DNA of 64,000 bases from assembly GCF_022699665.1 (NCBI RefSeq), contig NZ_JALDNB010000002.1, forward strand, positions 248,001 through 312,000, read 5' to 3'. The position numbers and the translations under genes were made by a program. The notes beneath the pieces were generated by a model that worked only from the letters and a program-made list of their open reading frames with translations, made no database searches and was not told the origin of the DNA. This DNA is from Chryseobacterium aahli (GTDB lineage Bacteria > Bacteroidota > Bacteroidia > Flavobacteriales > Weeksellaceae). Below are positions 53,316 through 63,023 of the stretch, piece after piece (positions within the stretch are counted from its first letter, which is position 1; the number at the start of each line of letters is the position of its first letter).

Positions 53316-56225
53316 TTAAAATTGAACATTAGCACCAAAAAGGAAAGTTCTTGACTGAGGATAATATGCTCTGTCTATACCAAAAGTGTCACCTCCGGCA
53401 ATTTCAGGATCATAACCTGTATATTTTGTAAATGTAACAAGGTTTTCACCCGTAACATAGAATCGTACTTTGCTTGCACCGATTGTTTCAGAAATATTTT
53501 TAGGTAATGTATATCCAATCTGTACTAATTTTAAACGTAGATAATCACCTTTTTGAAGATAGTAATCAGACATTCTTGTATAGTTTTGATTAGGATCATC
53601 TCTTGTTACTCTCGCAATATTATTGGAAGTACCTGCACCTGTCCAACGATCTAAAATTGCAGTTTGGTAATTAGCATCCTGAATATCTAATCTTCTTAAA
53701 CCTTGAAAAATTTTGTTTCCTGCCTGCCCTTGAGCAAAAAGCATAAAATCAAAGTTTTTGTAGTTCATGTTTAACGTAAATCCGAAGGTGTATTTTGGAA
53801 CAGAGTTACCCAAATTTACATAATCATCTTCTGTAATTCTACCGTCACCATTCACATCTGTACGTTTGAAATCTCCAGGTTTTGCATTAGGCTGAATTAA
53901 ACCTCCATTTGCATTTTTATAAGCATCAATTTCTGCTTGTGTTTGGAAAATTCCTGCATTTTGATATCCGAAAAATGAACCATAAGGTGCGCCTACTTGT
54001 AATCTAGAAACTGCTCCCATAGATTGAAATGATGCGAAATTTTCAAAGATTTTGTCATCTTCTAATCTTGTAACCTCGTTTTTAAGATAGCCAAAGTTTC
54101 CATTAGCAGAGATTCCAAAATCATCCCAGTTTTTCTTGTAACCTAAGCTAACTTCCAAACCGTCATTCTGCATATCACCGATATTTCTCCACGGGTTATT
54201 CGTAACTCCTACATAACCAGGAATATTTACCTGTCTTAAAATATCCGTCGTTTTTTTACGGTAAACATCAACAGTTAAGTCAAAATTTCTAAGTAATTTT
54301 AAATCAATAGCAAAGTTAAGTTGAGAAGTTCTTTCCCATTTTAGGTCTGGGTTTTCTAAGGTACTTGGTGCATAACCTATGTTGATATTATTGTTTCCAA
54401 AAGAATAGTTACTTCCCGGAACCAAGAAACTTGCAAATTGGAAATCATTAATTGCATCATTTCCTAAAACTCCATACCCTCCTCTCAGTTTTACACTGTT
54501 AACAATATTATTTTCTTTCCAGAAATTTTCATTAGATAAATTCCAACCTAATGACATTGCCGGGAAATTCCCCCAGTGATTATTTCTACCAAATTTTGAA
54601 GAACCATCTCTACGCATTGTTCCTGTGAACAAATACTTATTTCTGTAATCATAAACTACTCTGGCAAAATATGAAGTCTTATGAGTTTCTTTCCCATCCC
54701 AGGCATTACCCGTTCTGTTTTCCGGAGCGATATCAAAATTGAATGATGCATCTTCCCAATTATTAACAGGAAGATTGGTGTAGGTTGTATTCTGACCTGA
54801 TGCAATATTAAATTCGTAATATCCTTGACCCAATAAAACGTTTAAGTTATGATCTCCAAACTTGTTTTGATAATTAATGGTATTCTCAGTATTCCAGTCA
54901 AATCTCTTTTGTGTTTCTCTAAAAAGACTGTTGAATGTGTCATTCTTAAAAGATGGACTTAAATAAAATTTTGGACTGAAACCTTGATTTCCCCAATATG
55001 ATAATTTTCCGTTGATACTAGATTTAAAAGTGAAATGATTTAAAAACTTAATCTCTGCAAAAACGTTTGCAATAAAATCGTCGGAGTATCTATTTTTTCC
55101 CAATTGAGTCTGTTGAAATGCTAATGGGTTAGACATTTCTTTATTTACATAATGTGAAATTCCGTAAGGATTACCCATGTCATCTCTCAATATAAATGGG
55201 TTGTTGTAGTCACTTGGAAAAGGTTGATTAGCAATTCCATTCGTCACTGTCAAAGGAGTAATAGGATCCAAGTTAATCGCTGAACTTAACGGACCACCAA
55301 ATTCACCATTCTCGTTAATACCTTGCGCTTTTACATGAGTGTAAGCTAAAGTCTGTCCAATTGTTAACCAATCAAGAACTTTGTGAGTTGAATTGATTCT
55401 TGCATTCAATCTTTTGTAGTTGGAAATATCACGCATTACAATACCTTGTTGCTCATATAACCCGAAAGATGTGTAAAATGTAGATTTATCACTTCCTCCA
55501 CTGATGCTGAAATCATGAGAAGAACGTTGAGCACTGTTAAAAATAACATCTTGCCAATCTGTTCCTTTACCATATGATGATGGGTTTGAAAACAAAGGGC
55601 CTCGTCCGTCATTCACATTTGCTTCATTCATAATTGTAGCGTACTGAGAAGCATCCAATAAATCAAGTTTTTTTGCAGTACTTCCAACACCGAAAAATCC
55701 GTTGTAAGAAAGGTTCAATCTACCTTTAGCGCCTTTTTTAGTGGTAATAAGAATTACACCTCTTGCAGCAGAAACTCCATAAATTGCAGCAGACGCTCCG
55801 TCTTTAAGAATTTCCATTCCTTCGATATCAGCTTGGTTAAGCCACGCTATGTTATCTACAACAATACCGTCTACAACCCAAAGCGGATCATTACTTCCGG
55901 CTCCAAAACTGGTAATGCCACGTACTCTTACAGTTGCAGTCGAACCTGGCTGTCCTGAATTGGATATTACAGAAACACCGGCAGCACGACCTTGCAGAAC
56001 TTGCTCTGGTCTACCCGCAGGAATATCTTCAATATCTGAAGCTTTTAAACTTGATATTGCTCCTGTCACATTACTCTTCTTCTGAGTACCGTAACCAATC
56101 ATTACTACTTCCTCGATTTTCTGCTCCTTCTGAACAGTGTCTGCAGGCGTAGTCTGTGCATTGAAATTTGCCGTAAAATAAAGTGCGGCGATAATTCCTA
56201 AACTTCTTGATATTTGTACATTCAT
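53316..56225 (-). CDS. susC: SusC-like TonB-dependent glycan transporter
   Basis: 969 residues. After the signal peptide a TonB-box-like EEVVMIGYGTQ precedes the plug (GAISSLKASDIEDIPAGRPE, GRAAGVSVISNSGQPG, LWVVDGIVVDN, LKDGASAAIYG, GVILITTKKG) and a long barrel ending FLFGANVQF. The carboxypeptidase-regulatory-like N-terminal domain found in many SusC proteins is missing. It imports glucan oligosaccharides with the SusD partner and heads the PUL transcript. No sensor-regulator gene is adjacent. Confidence 0.94.
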   Translation of the reverse strand: MNVQISRSLGIIAALYFTANFNAQTTPADTVQKEQKIEEVVMIGYGTQKKSNVTGAISSLKASDIEDIPAGRPEQVLQGRAAGVSVISNSGQPGSTATVRVRGITSFGAGSNDPLWVVDGIVVDNIAWLNQADIEGMEILKDGASAAIYGVSAARGVILITTKKGAKGRLNLSYNGFFGVGSTAKKLDLLDASQYATIMNEANVNDGRGPLFSNPSSYGKGTDWQDVIFNSAQRSSHDFSISGGSDKSTFYTSFGLYEQQGIVMRDISNYKRLNARINSTHKVLDWLTIGQTLAYTHVKAQGINENGEFGGPLSSAINLDPITPLTVTNGIANQPFPSDYNNPFILRDDMGNPYGISHYVNKEMSNPLAFQQTQLGKNRYSDDFIANVFAEIKFLNHFTFKSSINGKLSYWGNQGFSPKFYLSPSFKNDTFNSLFRETQKRFDWNTENTINYQNKFGDHNLNVLLGQGYYEFNIASGQNTTYTNLPVNNWEDASFNFDIAPENRTGNAWDGKETHKTSYFARVVYDYRNKYLFTGTMRRDGSSKFGRNNHWGNFPAMSLGWNLSNENFWKENNIVNSVKLRGGYGVLGNDAINDFQFASFLVPGSNYSFGNNNINIGYAPSTLENPDLKWERTSQLNFAIDLKLLRNFDLTVDVYRKKTTDILRQVNIPGYVGVTNNPWRNIGDMQNDGLEVSLGYKKNWDDFGISANGNFGYLKNEVTRLEDDKIFENFASFQSMGAVSRLQVGAPYGSFFGYQNAGIFQTQAEIDAYKNANGGLIQPNAKPGDFKRTDVNGDGRITEDDYVNLGNSVPKYTFGFTLNMNYKNFDFMLFAQGQAGNKIFQGLRRLDIQDANYQTAILDRWTGAGTSNNIARVTRDDPNQNYTRMSDYYLQKGDYLRLKLVQIGYTLPKNISETIGASKVRFYVTGENLVTFTKYTGYDPEIAGGDTFGIDRAYYPQSRTFLFGANVQF

Positions 56226-56244
56226 ATACAGTTAGTTTTTTAAT

Positions 56245-56257
56245 TCTCAAATTGAGA
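56245..56257. promoter_or_regulatory. Small palindrome in the divergent susC / MFS control region
   Basis: TCTCAAATTGAGA is symmetric about its central base and lies 20 bases before susC. The 176-base divergent region also has GTCTCAAAGAC at 56332-56342 and a TATTTTTG box at 56322-56329 toward the MFS gene. A perfect -7 box for susC was not found. Confidence 0.3.
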
Positions 56258-56401
56258 CAATAAAAATATATATTTTTTTGATTAATTAACATTTATTTAA
56301 TAATTATTTTAATATTTCCACTATTTTTGGGGTCTCAAAGACATAAATACGTGGTAATAATTAGTTAATATTGACTTAAAAACGTTAAAAACAATCCCCA
56401 A

Positions 56402-57583
56402 ATGAGTGTTAAGCAACCCAATATTTCTCTTCCGCTGAAGCTTACCTTCCTTGTTTTTTCAATGGTTTTAAACTGTATGGGGATTGTGATACTGCAGCTT
56501 TCAGAACAAAATATCACATACGATAAATTGGGATTCTTAGAATCTTTTAAAGATATACCGATTGCCATTTTTTCACTTTTCGCTGTTAATTTTATCAGCA
56601 GATTCGGGACAAAAAAATCATTGATCTTTGCATTAATGTTAGTCGGTACTTGCTCATTATTTTTACCCTTTGTTGAAGTATTTTGGTTTTTTAAGCTGTG
56701 GTTTGCGATTATTGGGACTTGTTTTGCGATTGGAAAAATCTGTGTTTACGGGATTATTCGAAATAATATGACCGAAGAAAAATCTTTAGCAAAAACCATG
56801 AACAGTGTAGAAGCATCTTTTATGATTGGTATTTTCACTGTTAATACAGGATTTGGGTGGTTGATTTCAAGTCAATTTGGAGAATATTGGAAATTTGGAT
56901 TTATATCTATTTCCCTCATTTCTTTTTTCACGGTTTTCCTTTTTATAAAAGCTAAAATTGCTGAACCGGAAAATAAAAGCAACAAAATCCTCCCAGACTT
57001 ATCTGAATTTGGGAAATTGCCTTTTATCCTTTTTTTTGCGGTTAGTTTTTTTATAATTTTTATCGAGCAGAGCTTTAATTCTTGGCTTCCAGCTTTTTAC
57101 AAAGACCATTTGAAAGTCAATTCTTTTTTTGCGCTGCAGGCCTCCTCTTTTCTAGCACTTTTCTCCTTCACAGGTAGAGCAATTACATCAAAGATTATTC
57201 ATAAATTTTCATTGTCCAGATATTTCATGATGTGTTTATTAATGATTATATTTTTACTGATGGTCATCTCAGTAATTCAATTTAATTTTACAGAACATCC
57301 GAAAGTTCTGTTATTTCTATTTCCAGTCATCGGATTGTTTCTCTCACCTCTATATCCGGTGATTAACTCGAAGATGATTGCTAAAATTGATAAGGATAAA
57401 ATCAATACTTTCACTTCTCTAATTGTAATTGTGTCCTCAGTAAGCAGTTCTTTAAACTCAATGACGATTTCATTATTGTTTAAAAATCAAATACTTACCT
57501 ATTACTCTCTTTACATTTTGGGAGCAGTAATTACGGTTTCTGTATTAGCCTATTTTTATTTTAAAAATAATGCATTTAAGTAA
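56402..57583 (+). CDS. MFS transporter, sugar-porter-like
   Basis: 393 residues with about 12 membrane segments. The loop after helix 2 reads FISRFGTKKSL, a degenerate MFS signature, and FGWLISSQFGEYWKFGF ends the first half. The pattern resembles FucP/GlcP-like sugar:H+ symporters. It is transcribed divergently from susC, so glucose or gluco-oligosaccharide uptake across the inner membrane is the natural inference, not shown by the sequence itself. Confidence 0.78.
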   Translation: MSVKQPNISLPLKLTFLVFSMVLNCMGIVILQLSEQNITYDKLGFLESFKDIPIAIFSLFAVNFISRFGTKKSLIFALMLVGTCSLFLPFVEVFWFFKLWFAIIGTCFAIGKICVYGIIRNNMTEEKSLAKTMNSVEASFMIGIFTVNTGFGWLISSQFGEYWKFGFISISLISFFTVFLFIKAKIAEPENKSNKILPDLSEFGKLPFILFFAVSFFIIFIEQSFNSWLPAFYKDHLKVNSFFALQASSFLALFSFTGRAITSKIIHKFSLSRYFMMCLLMIIFLLMVISVIQFNFTEHPKVLLFLFPVIGLFLSPLYPVINSKMIAKIDKDKINTFTSLIVIVSSVSSSLNSMTISLLFKNQILTYYSLYILGAVITVSVLAYFYFKNNAFK

Positions 57584-57666
57584 AGATAGCAAAAAGGGCG
57601 AATTATGGCGGGGATAAAAGGTCTTTGAACATTTTGTGATTGATATGATAATGCAAAAAGTAATAG

Positions 57667-57792
57667 AACGAGGTTAGAACCAAACCTAAGAAAAACGGGA
57701 TGGTTGCCATTATGGGCAGAATCACCCTTAATGGTAAAATATCGCAGTTTAGTACAAAGCAGGAAATAGACCCTCTTAAAGAAGGACAACAA
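57667..57792 (+). pseudogene. Fragment of a Bacteroidota tyrosine integrase (arm-binding domain)
   Basis: The plus-strand frame reads RTKPKKNGMVAIMGRITLNG then KISQFSTKQEIDP, closely matching the N-terminal arm-type DNA-binding domain of Bacteroidota phage/transposon integrases, normally followed by LWD. Here the likeness stops at LKEGQQ, an in-frame stop precedes it at 57664, and no SAM-like or catalytic domain follows. The rest of the gap 57584-58008 shows nothing else I can name. Confidence 0.7.
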
Positions 57793-58008
57793 TGTTACGC
57801 CGATAAGCTAAAAAATATATCTTTAGGTTTTGGTTTGTCTTTATTTTTCTCACGATGTAAATATGTATGTCATAGTGGTTGCAGAAGTAACCGCTTTTTA
57901 CAAACAAGAAAAAAACACCTTTCTTTATTTTCAAAATTTGTTCGTTCTGTAATTCTTTTCAAGTAGACTGATTTTAAATGTATGCAAAGATTGTAGTAAA
58001 AAGTATTC

Positions 58009-59379
58009 TCAATAAAATATCAGGTAGAAAAATACCGCTAAGATTATTGAGAAAAGTAGATTCAGCAGCAACCCGACTTTCATCATATCTTTCTGAGGCA
58101 CTGATCCAGTTGCGAAAGCCATAGCATTTGACGGCGTACCGGCGGGCAACATAAAGCCATAAGATGCTGCAATAGTCGCAGGAAATACCAATAACATAGG
58201 ATTGATGTTCAGCTGATTTGAAAGTGTGAAAAGTAGTGGTAGAATCAATGCAGCACTCGCCGTATTACTCATAAATTCCGTCATTATGATACTGAATATG
58301 ATGATGATCCAGAGAAAGAGAAACAATGGAACTATTTTCATTAATCGTACAATCTCATTTACAAGTATCAATCCCAAACCACTCTTATCAATCAACATTC
58401 CTAAAGTAAGCCCACCTCCAAATAAAAGCAAAACGTCCCACTGTACAGAATGTATAATTTCTTTCCAATTCAATATGTTTGTAACGTAGATAAGAAAAAT
58501 CGCAACAACTGCCACCAATGAATTGAAACCTTTCTCTATCTTTAGTAAGGGAGCTAAAACACTATCCAGCACCCATAATGTCACCGTAAAAATAAATATA
58601 GAAGCTATCATCTTAAAGGGAATTTCTTCATTTCTTACAATCGCCATTTGCCCTATACTGAGCTTTCTATCCGGTCTAAAGTAAAACGTCAAAATGATAA
58701 CCATTAAAGGAAAAGTTATTAGGAAAACAGGCAGGGAATATCTTATCCACTCCAAAAACGATAGACTAAGGACAGCTGCTCCAATAGCATTTGGTGGTGA
58801 AGCTATCATTGTGATAACACCTCCGATATTCGCTGAATATGCAATTCCTAAAATTAGAAACTTTGATTCAGCTGTAATCACTTTAATTCTCAGTAATCCG
58901 AGCAATCCCAAACCTAATGGAATCATCATCGCCGTGGCTGCTGTATTGCTTACCCAACACGCACTTAGGGAAGTTGCCAACATTAGGAAAATCGCTGCTT
59001 TATAAAAATTTCCTTTTGAAAGCTGAATCAGTTTTTGTGCTAAGATTTTGTCGAGTCCATACCTACTTAGGGTGCCGGCAATGACAAAACCACCCATAAA
59101 CAAAAAGATAATCGGATGCGCAAACTCTTTGAAAGAATCTTCAGTTGAACCCAATTGTAAAAATACAGCAACAACGGGAATCATCAATCCTGTAAGCGAA
59201 AGCGGAATAGCTTCTGTCATCCACAATACAGCGACCATAACCAACAACGCCAATGCTTTCTGAGCCTGGTGATTTTGAAAAATCGGAAAATTCAAAATGA
59301 TAATAAATAGCACTACAGAAATACACAGGGGTATAATCTTAATCGTTTTTAAATTTCTTTCAATCGATATTTTTTCCAT
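58009..59379 (-). CDS. DASS/SLC13-family anion:Na+ symporter
   Basis: 456 residues, about 11-12 membrane segments. The two substrate/sodium motifs are VSNTAATAMMIPLGLGLL and MSNTASAALILPLLF, plus the GTPSNAMAFATGSV clamshell motif. Typical substrates are C4-dicarboxylates, citrate or sulfate. It ends the minus-strand block and lies 7 bases after the DUF6544-like gene, so they are probably co-transcribed. Confidence 0.88.
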   Translation of the reverse strand: MEKISIERNLKTIKIIPLCISVVLFIIILNFPIFQNHQAQKALALLVMVAVLWMTEAIPLSLTGLMIPVVAVFLQLGSTEDSFKEFAHPIIFLFMGGFVIAGTLSRYGLDKILAQKLIQLSKGNFYKAAIFLMLATSLSACWVSNTAATAMMIPLGLGLLGLLRIKVITAESKFLILGIAYSANIGGVITMIASPPNAIGAAVLSLSFLEWIRYSLPVFLITFPLMVIILTFYFRPDRKLSIGQMAIVRNEEIPFKMIASIFIFTVTLWVLDSVLAPLLKIEKGFNSLVAVVAIFLIYVTNILNWKEIIHSVQWDVLLLFGGGLTLGMLIDKSGLGLILVNEIVRLMKIVPLFLFLWIIIIFSIIMTEFMSNTASAALILPLLFTLSNQLNINPMLLVFPATIAASYGFMLPAGTPSNAMAFATGSVPQKDMMKVGLLLNLLFSIILAVFFYLIFY

Positions 59380-59386
59380 AAGATTT

Positions 59387-60202
59387 TTACTTTCCGGGAT
59401 CGTATTTATTGTACTCTATCTTTTGAACTTCAAATTTTGCATAACTGAAATCTCCTGCAGATAATCTCCATATCACCTCCGCAGAAAAAGGAATTTTTAC
59501 ACTATCAACCTGCTTATAATTTGACATTTTGCAGAGCCAGGTTTCTCGTTTTTCATTCGTCATAAAACGTTCAGTTTGCATCGTAGTAATTTCTCCCATC
59601 GCATTAAAATTGACCATAAATTCAAATGATATTTCTTTATAATGGAATGACAATTTAGCAGAATTTTCATCTATCGCTGTCCATTTTACCATTTCCGAAG
59701 GCAACAGGTTTGTCGGAAACCAGACACTCTCTGCCAACCAACGTTGCAATTCACCTTCATCCAACATGCGTCCTTTGCTTTCAACAACCATAAATAGATT
59801 AAGTAACAATACTTTTAAGCTACCTTGATTGCCAATGTAATTGTCGATTGCGGTAAACGTTGTTGTTTCACCTTTCCAGATAAATTGCGGTTTTACAACT
59901 GAGAAGTATTGTTCACCTTTAATTTTAATGTAGTCTTTTTTAAGATCGGTTTTGAATACTCCGTTGTGCTTCAACCTGACAGAACTTATATATGGCTGTC
60001 CATCTTTTAAAACTAATTTAAAATAACGTTGAACAGGTTCGGGTAAATCATTTAATAGGCTGCTGTCATAGAGTTGACCCGAAATTTTCTCTGTATTTTT
60101 ATATAAAACTGCAATTTGTTTTTTGAATTTCAATCGCATTGTGATTTTTCCAAGCAACAGGACAAGTAATAAGATTCCGATAATTGTAATTATGATCGTC
60201 AT
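59387..60202 (-). CDS. Membrane-anchored DUF6544-like protein
   Basis: 271 residues: one N-terminal membrane segment (about residues 2-22) and a beta-rich domain with LPEPVQRYFKLVL, VRLKHNGVFKTD, RGRMLDEGELQRWLAES-type sequence (KGRMLDEGELQRWLAES) and WFPTNLLPSE. These mark a family I recall as DUF6544/DUF6920, function unknown. It starts 1 base after the stop of a truncated upstream frame, as if once coupled to a lost membrane-protein gene. Confidence 0.65.
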   Translation of the reverse strand: MTIIITIIGILLLVLLLGKITMRLKFKKQIAVLYKNTEKISGQLYDSSLLNDLPEPVQRYFKLVLKDGQPYISSVRLKHNGVFKTDLKKDYIKIKGEQYFSVVKPQFIWKGETTTFTAIDNYIGNQGSLKVLLLNLFMVVESKGRMLDEGELQRWLAESVWFPTNLLPSEMVKWTAIDENSAKLSFHYKEISFEFMVNFNAMGEITTMQTERFMTNEKRETWLCKMSNYKQVDSVKIPFSAEVIWRLSAGDFSYAKFEVQKIEYNKYDPGK

Positions 60203-60203
60203 T

Positions 60204-60350
60204 TTAAAGTAATTTATATCTGTTTCTTATTGATGTCAATAGCGCAACAATGAGCATGGGTATGGAATAAAGCCTATAAACATCTGAAGCCATCCTATAC
60301 TCACTGAATAAATAAGTCTCTATCTGTACAAAAGCAGAATAGTCCAATGG
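60204..60350 (-). pseudogene. C-terminal scrap of a membrane protein upstream of the DUF6544-like gene
   Basis: Minus-strand frame ending in YRMASDVYRLYSIPMLIVAL then LTSIRNRYKLL and stop (60206-60204). It resembles the last helix of a small membrane protein of the kind coded before DUF6544 genes. No start is present, and the left end fades into the nitroreductase fragment. Confidence 0.4.
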
Positions 60351-60457
60351 AAAGGTTCGTGATATTTAACAAACCAAGGTTGTGTATTATGTCCACTTGG
60401 AGCAAGTGATGCCAAGATTAAAATTTCCTTTTCATCAATATCGATTGAGAAATGCAT
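60320..60457 (-). pseudogene. N-terminal fragment of an Acg-like nitroreductase
   Basis: From ATG 60457 the minus strand encodes ILASLAPSGHNTQPWFVKYH then EPFHW, the diagnostic N-terminal FMN-binding part of Acg-type nitroreductases, and stops after 45 codons where the family runs to about 320. It abuts the scrap of another gene, so an internal deletion probably removed the rest. It lies 26 bases downstream of the P-type ATPase stop. Confidence 0.7.
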
Positions 60458-60482
60458 TTTACTCTGATTACTATAGTGGTGA

Positions 60483-62999
60483 TCATTTTATATTTAATTT
60501 TCGTTTCCAAACTTTAACCACCTCATACCATAATACCGAAACACATCCTACTCCACCTGCAATTAACACTTGCTGAAAACTCAAATGTTCCAGCGAGAAA
60601 AAATCGTTTACCGGTTTGACATATAAAATTACAACCATTAAAAAGATCGTAATTCCTGCTATAATGAGAACCAGATTGTTTTTATATTTTAATGTCGTAA
60701 TGATAGAATAGTAAAACGAGCGATTTTCAAAGGTTAAACATAGATTTGAAGTCACCAAAGTCAGGAATACCATTGTCCTTGTCACTGGTTCACTAAATCC
60801 TTGGTAAACTGAAAACTGATAGATGAACAGTGTCCCAAGAGTGATCACCAAACCTTGGACAACACTTGTTGAAAGCTCTTTCCAGTTGAAAAAAGTAGTC
60901 TTGAAAGATCTTGGCTTTTGAGTCATTGTATTCTTCTCGATTGGTTCATTTTCATAAACTATAGAACAGGTCGGACCCATGATAAGCTCTAGAAATATGA
61001 TATGGATTGGGGAGAAAATATTAGGATATATCCACCCAAATGCCAGTGGAACAAACACTGTGAGAATGATCGGAATATGAATAGAAATGATAAACTGAAT
61101 GGCTTTCTTGATATTTGTATAAATTTTTCTGCCCATTGCCACAGCATCCACCATTTTAGATAAATCATCTTCCAATAAAATCAGTGAAGCGGCTTGCTTG
61201 GCGATTTCAGCACCCTTTTTACCCATCGCTATTCCAATATGAGCTGCTTTCAAAGCCGGACCGTCATTTACGCCATCACCTACCATCGCTACAATTTGGT
61301 GGTTTGATTTTAAAGCATTAATAATTCTAAGTTTGGCTTCCGGAAACATCCTTGTAAAAATGGTATTTGTCATTACACTGGTTTGTAGCACCTCATCATC
61401 TAATCTCATTAATTCATCGCCAGTAATACTTTTCTCATATCCCTTGAATCCTATTTGTTTTGCGATAGCTTCAGTTGTGGCAGAATTATCCCCGGTGATG
61501 ATTTTTACGGCAATCCCCGCCTCATAAAAATCTTCCAATACCTTTTGAATATTCTTTTTAGGAGGATCATAAAATGCAACAACTCCTTTAAATTGAAATG
61601 ATAGTTCCTGTTGCTTCTCCGGATATGAATTACCAATAAAGTCTGAAACACCTACACCCAAGACCCGGAATCCTTCTTTTGCCAAGAGGTTTATAGCAAC
61701 ATTAATCTGCTCCTTTTCCACTGGTTTAAGACTGGATACAGCCATCAAAGCTTCGGGTGCACCTTTGGCCACAATAATTCGATTACCTAATGTATTTTCA
61801 AAAATATGAGTCATCATCGGTGGTTTACCGCCTAAAGGATATTCGTGAATAAGTTGGTAATCCGAGCGTTCATCTTTTTTTACAGTTTCTTTATAGATTT
61901 GATGCAAAGCTATTTCCATCGGATCAAAAGGAATGGGTTCACTTGCCCACATAGCTTCCTCGACGAGCTGTTTTTCATCGTCGGACAGGAAGTCTTGGAT
62001 CTGAAAAATTTTATTTGATGAGAGTAGGAATAGTTTTGCAACGCTCATTTTATTTTCAGTCAATGTTCCTGTTTTATCTGTGCAAATCACTGTAGCACTT
62101 CCCAGTGTTTCCACCGTTTTCATCTGTTTGACCAAAATTCCCAATTTCATTAACCGCCAAGCTCCTAATGCCATAAATGTGGTAAATGCCACAGGAATTT
62201 CTTCAGGCAAAATACTCATCGCCAAAGTAAGCGATTGTAACAAGCTTTGTAATATATCTTGTGTATTCCAATAATTAATTGCCCAGACGATTACAAAAAC
62301 TATTGCTCCGGTGATTGCCATTTTCTTTACAAAATTTGCAATCTGTTTTTCCAGTGGCGTTTTTTCTTCGGAAATACTCTCCAGACTGCTTCCGATTTTC
62401 CCTAATTTGGTCTCGTTGCCAATAGCATTAATGATAGCAACCGCCAAACCACTAGCAACGGTTGTCCCACTGTAAATGAAATGGTCTTCTTTAGATTTAT
62501 CTTTAAAAAGAGAAAGAGACTCACCTGTCAATATGGATTCATTAACAGAAAAATCATTAGAATGTATGATAGTTCCATCTGCCGTAATGAGTGTACCTTC
62601 TTCTACCATCAGATAATCACCAACCACTACATCTTGACTTTTAATTTCTACAACTTTACCATTGCGAATCACTTTGCAATTCGGCTGGGAAAGATCTTTC
62701 AGTTTCTCCAAAGCATTTTTACTTCTGGAATCTTGATACAAAGAAATGGACATTTGGAAGATGATTGCAACCGTCAGGAAAACACCATCTCCTACATTGC
62801 CACTTATAAAATAAATAAAGGCTGCTACCAGCAGTAAAATAAGCATCGGATCTTTTGCAATGCGGATTAAAGTATCAGTAAACGTGCTTTCCTTTTTATA
62901 ATTGAGTTGATTTTTGCCATACATTTCCCTTGCCTGAATTACTTCATTGTCAGCTAAACCTTGTATATTGAAATTATCAGTTGACATTGGAAAGCTCAT
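60483..62999 (-). CDS. Cation-transporting P-type ATPase (PII/Ca2+-like)
   Basis: 838 residues. Motifs in order: ILTGES (about 156-161), membrane motif PEEIP (about 265-269), the phosphorylation site DKTGTLT (Asp near 308), VGDGVNDGPAL and a C-terminal group of six membrane segments. There is no N-terminal heavy-metal CxxC domain. The layout is like bacterial Ca2+ or Mg2+-type pumps, but the ion cannot be read with certainty. It starts 24 bases after the universal stress protein gene and is probably co-transcribed. Confidence 0.9.
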   Translation of the reverse strand: MSFPMSTDNFNIQGLADNEVIQAREMYGKNQLNYKKESTFTDTLIRIAKDPMLILLLVAAFIYFISGNVGDGVFLTVAIIFQMSISLYQDSRSKNALEKLKDLSQPNCKVIRNGKVVEIKSQDVVVGDYLMVEEGTLITADGTIIHSNDFSVNESILTGESLSLFKDKSKEDHFIYSGTTVASGLAVAIINAIGNETKLGKIGSSLESISEEKTPLEKQIANFVKKMAITGAIVFVIVWAINYWNTQDILQSLLQSLTLAMSILPEEIPVAFTTFMALGAWRLMKLGILVKQMKTVETLGSATVICTDKTGTLTENKMSVAKLFLLSSNKIFQIQDFLSDDEKQLVEEAMWASEPIPFDPMEIALHQIYKETVKKDERSDYQLIHEYPLGGKPPMMTHIFENTLGNRIIVAKGAPEALMAVSSLKPVEKEQINVAINLLAKEGFRVLGVGVSDFIGNSYPEKQQELSFQFKGVVAFYDPPKKNIQKVLEDFYEAGIAVKIITGDNSATTEAIAKQIGFKGYEKSITGDELMRLDDEVLQTSVMTNTIFTRMFPEAKLRIINALKSNHQIVAMVGDGVNDGPALKAAHIGIAMGKKGAEIAKQAASLILLEDDLSKMVDAVAMGRKIYTNIKKAIQFIISIHIPIILTVFVPLAFGWIYPNIFSPIHIIFLELIMGPTCSIVYENEPIEKNTMTQKPRSFKTTFFNWKELSTSVVQGLVITLGTLFIYQFSVYQGFSEPVTRTMVFLTLVTSNLCLTFENRSFYYSIITTLKYKNNLVLIIAGITIFLMVVILYVKPVNDFFSLEHLSFQQVLIAGGVGCVSVLWYEVVKVWKRKLNIK

Positions 63000-63023
63000 T
63001 TTATGTAAAATATTAAAATTTCT

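Noticed and set aside
57556..57792. Minus-strand 78-codon frame after the MFS gene
   Set aside because: It is antisense to the integrase fragment and has no recognisable feature.
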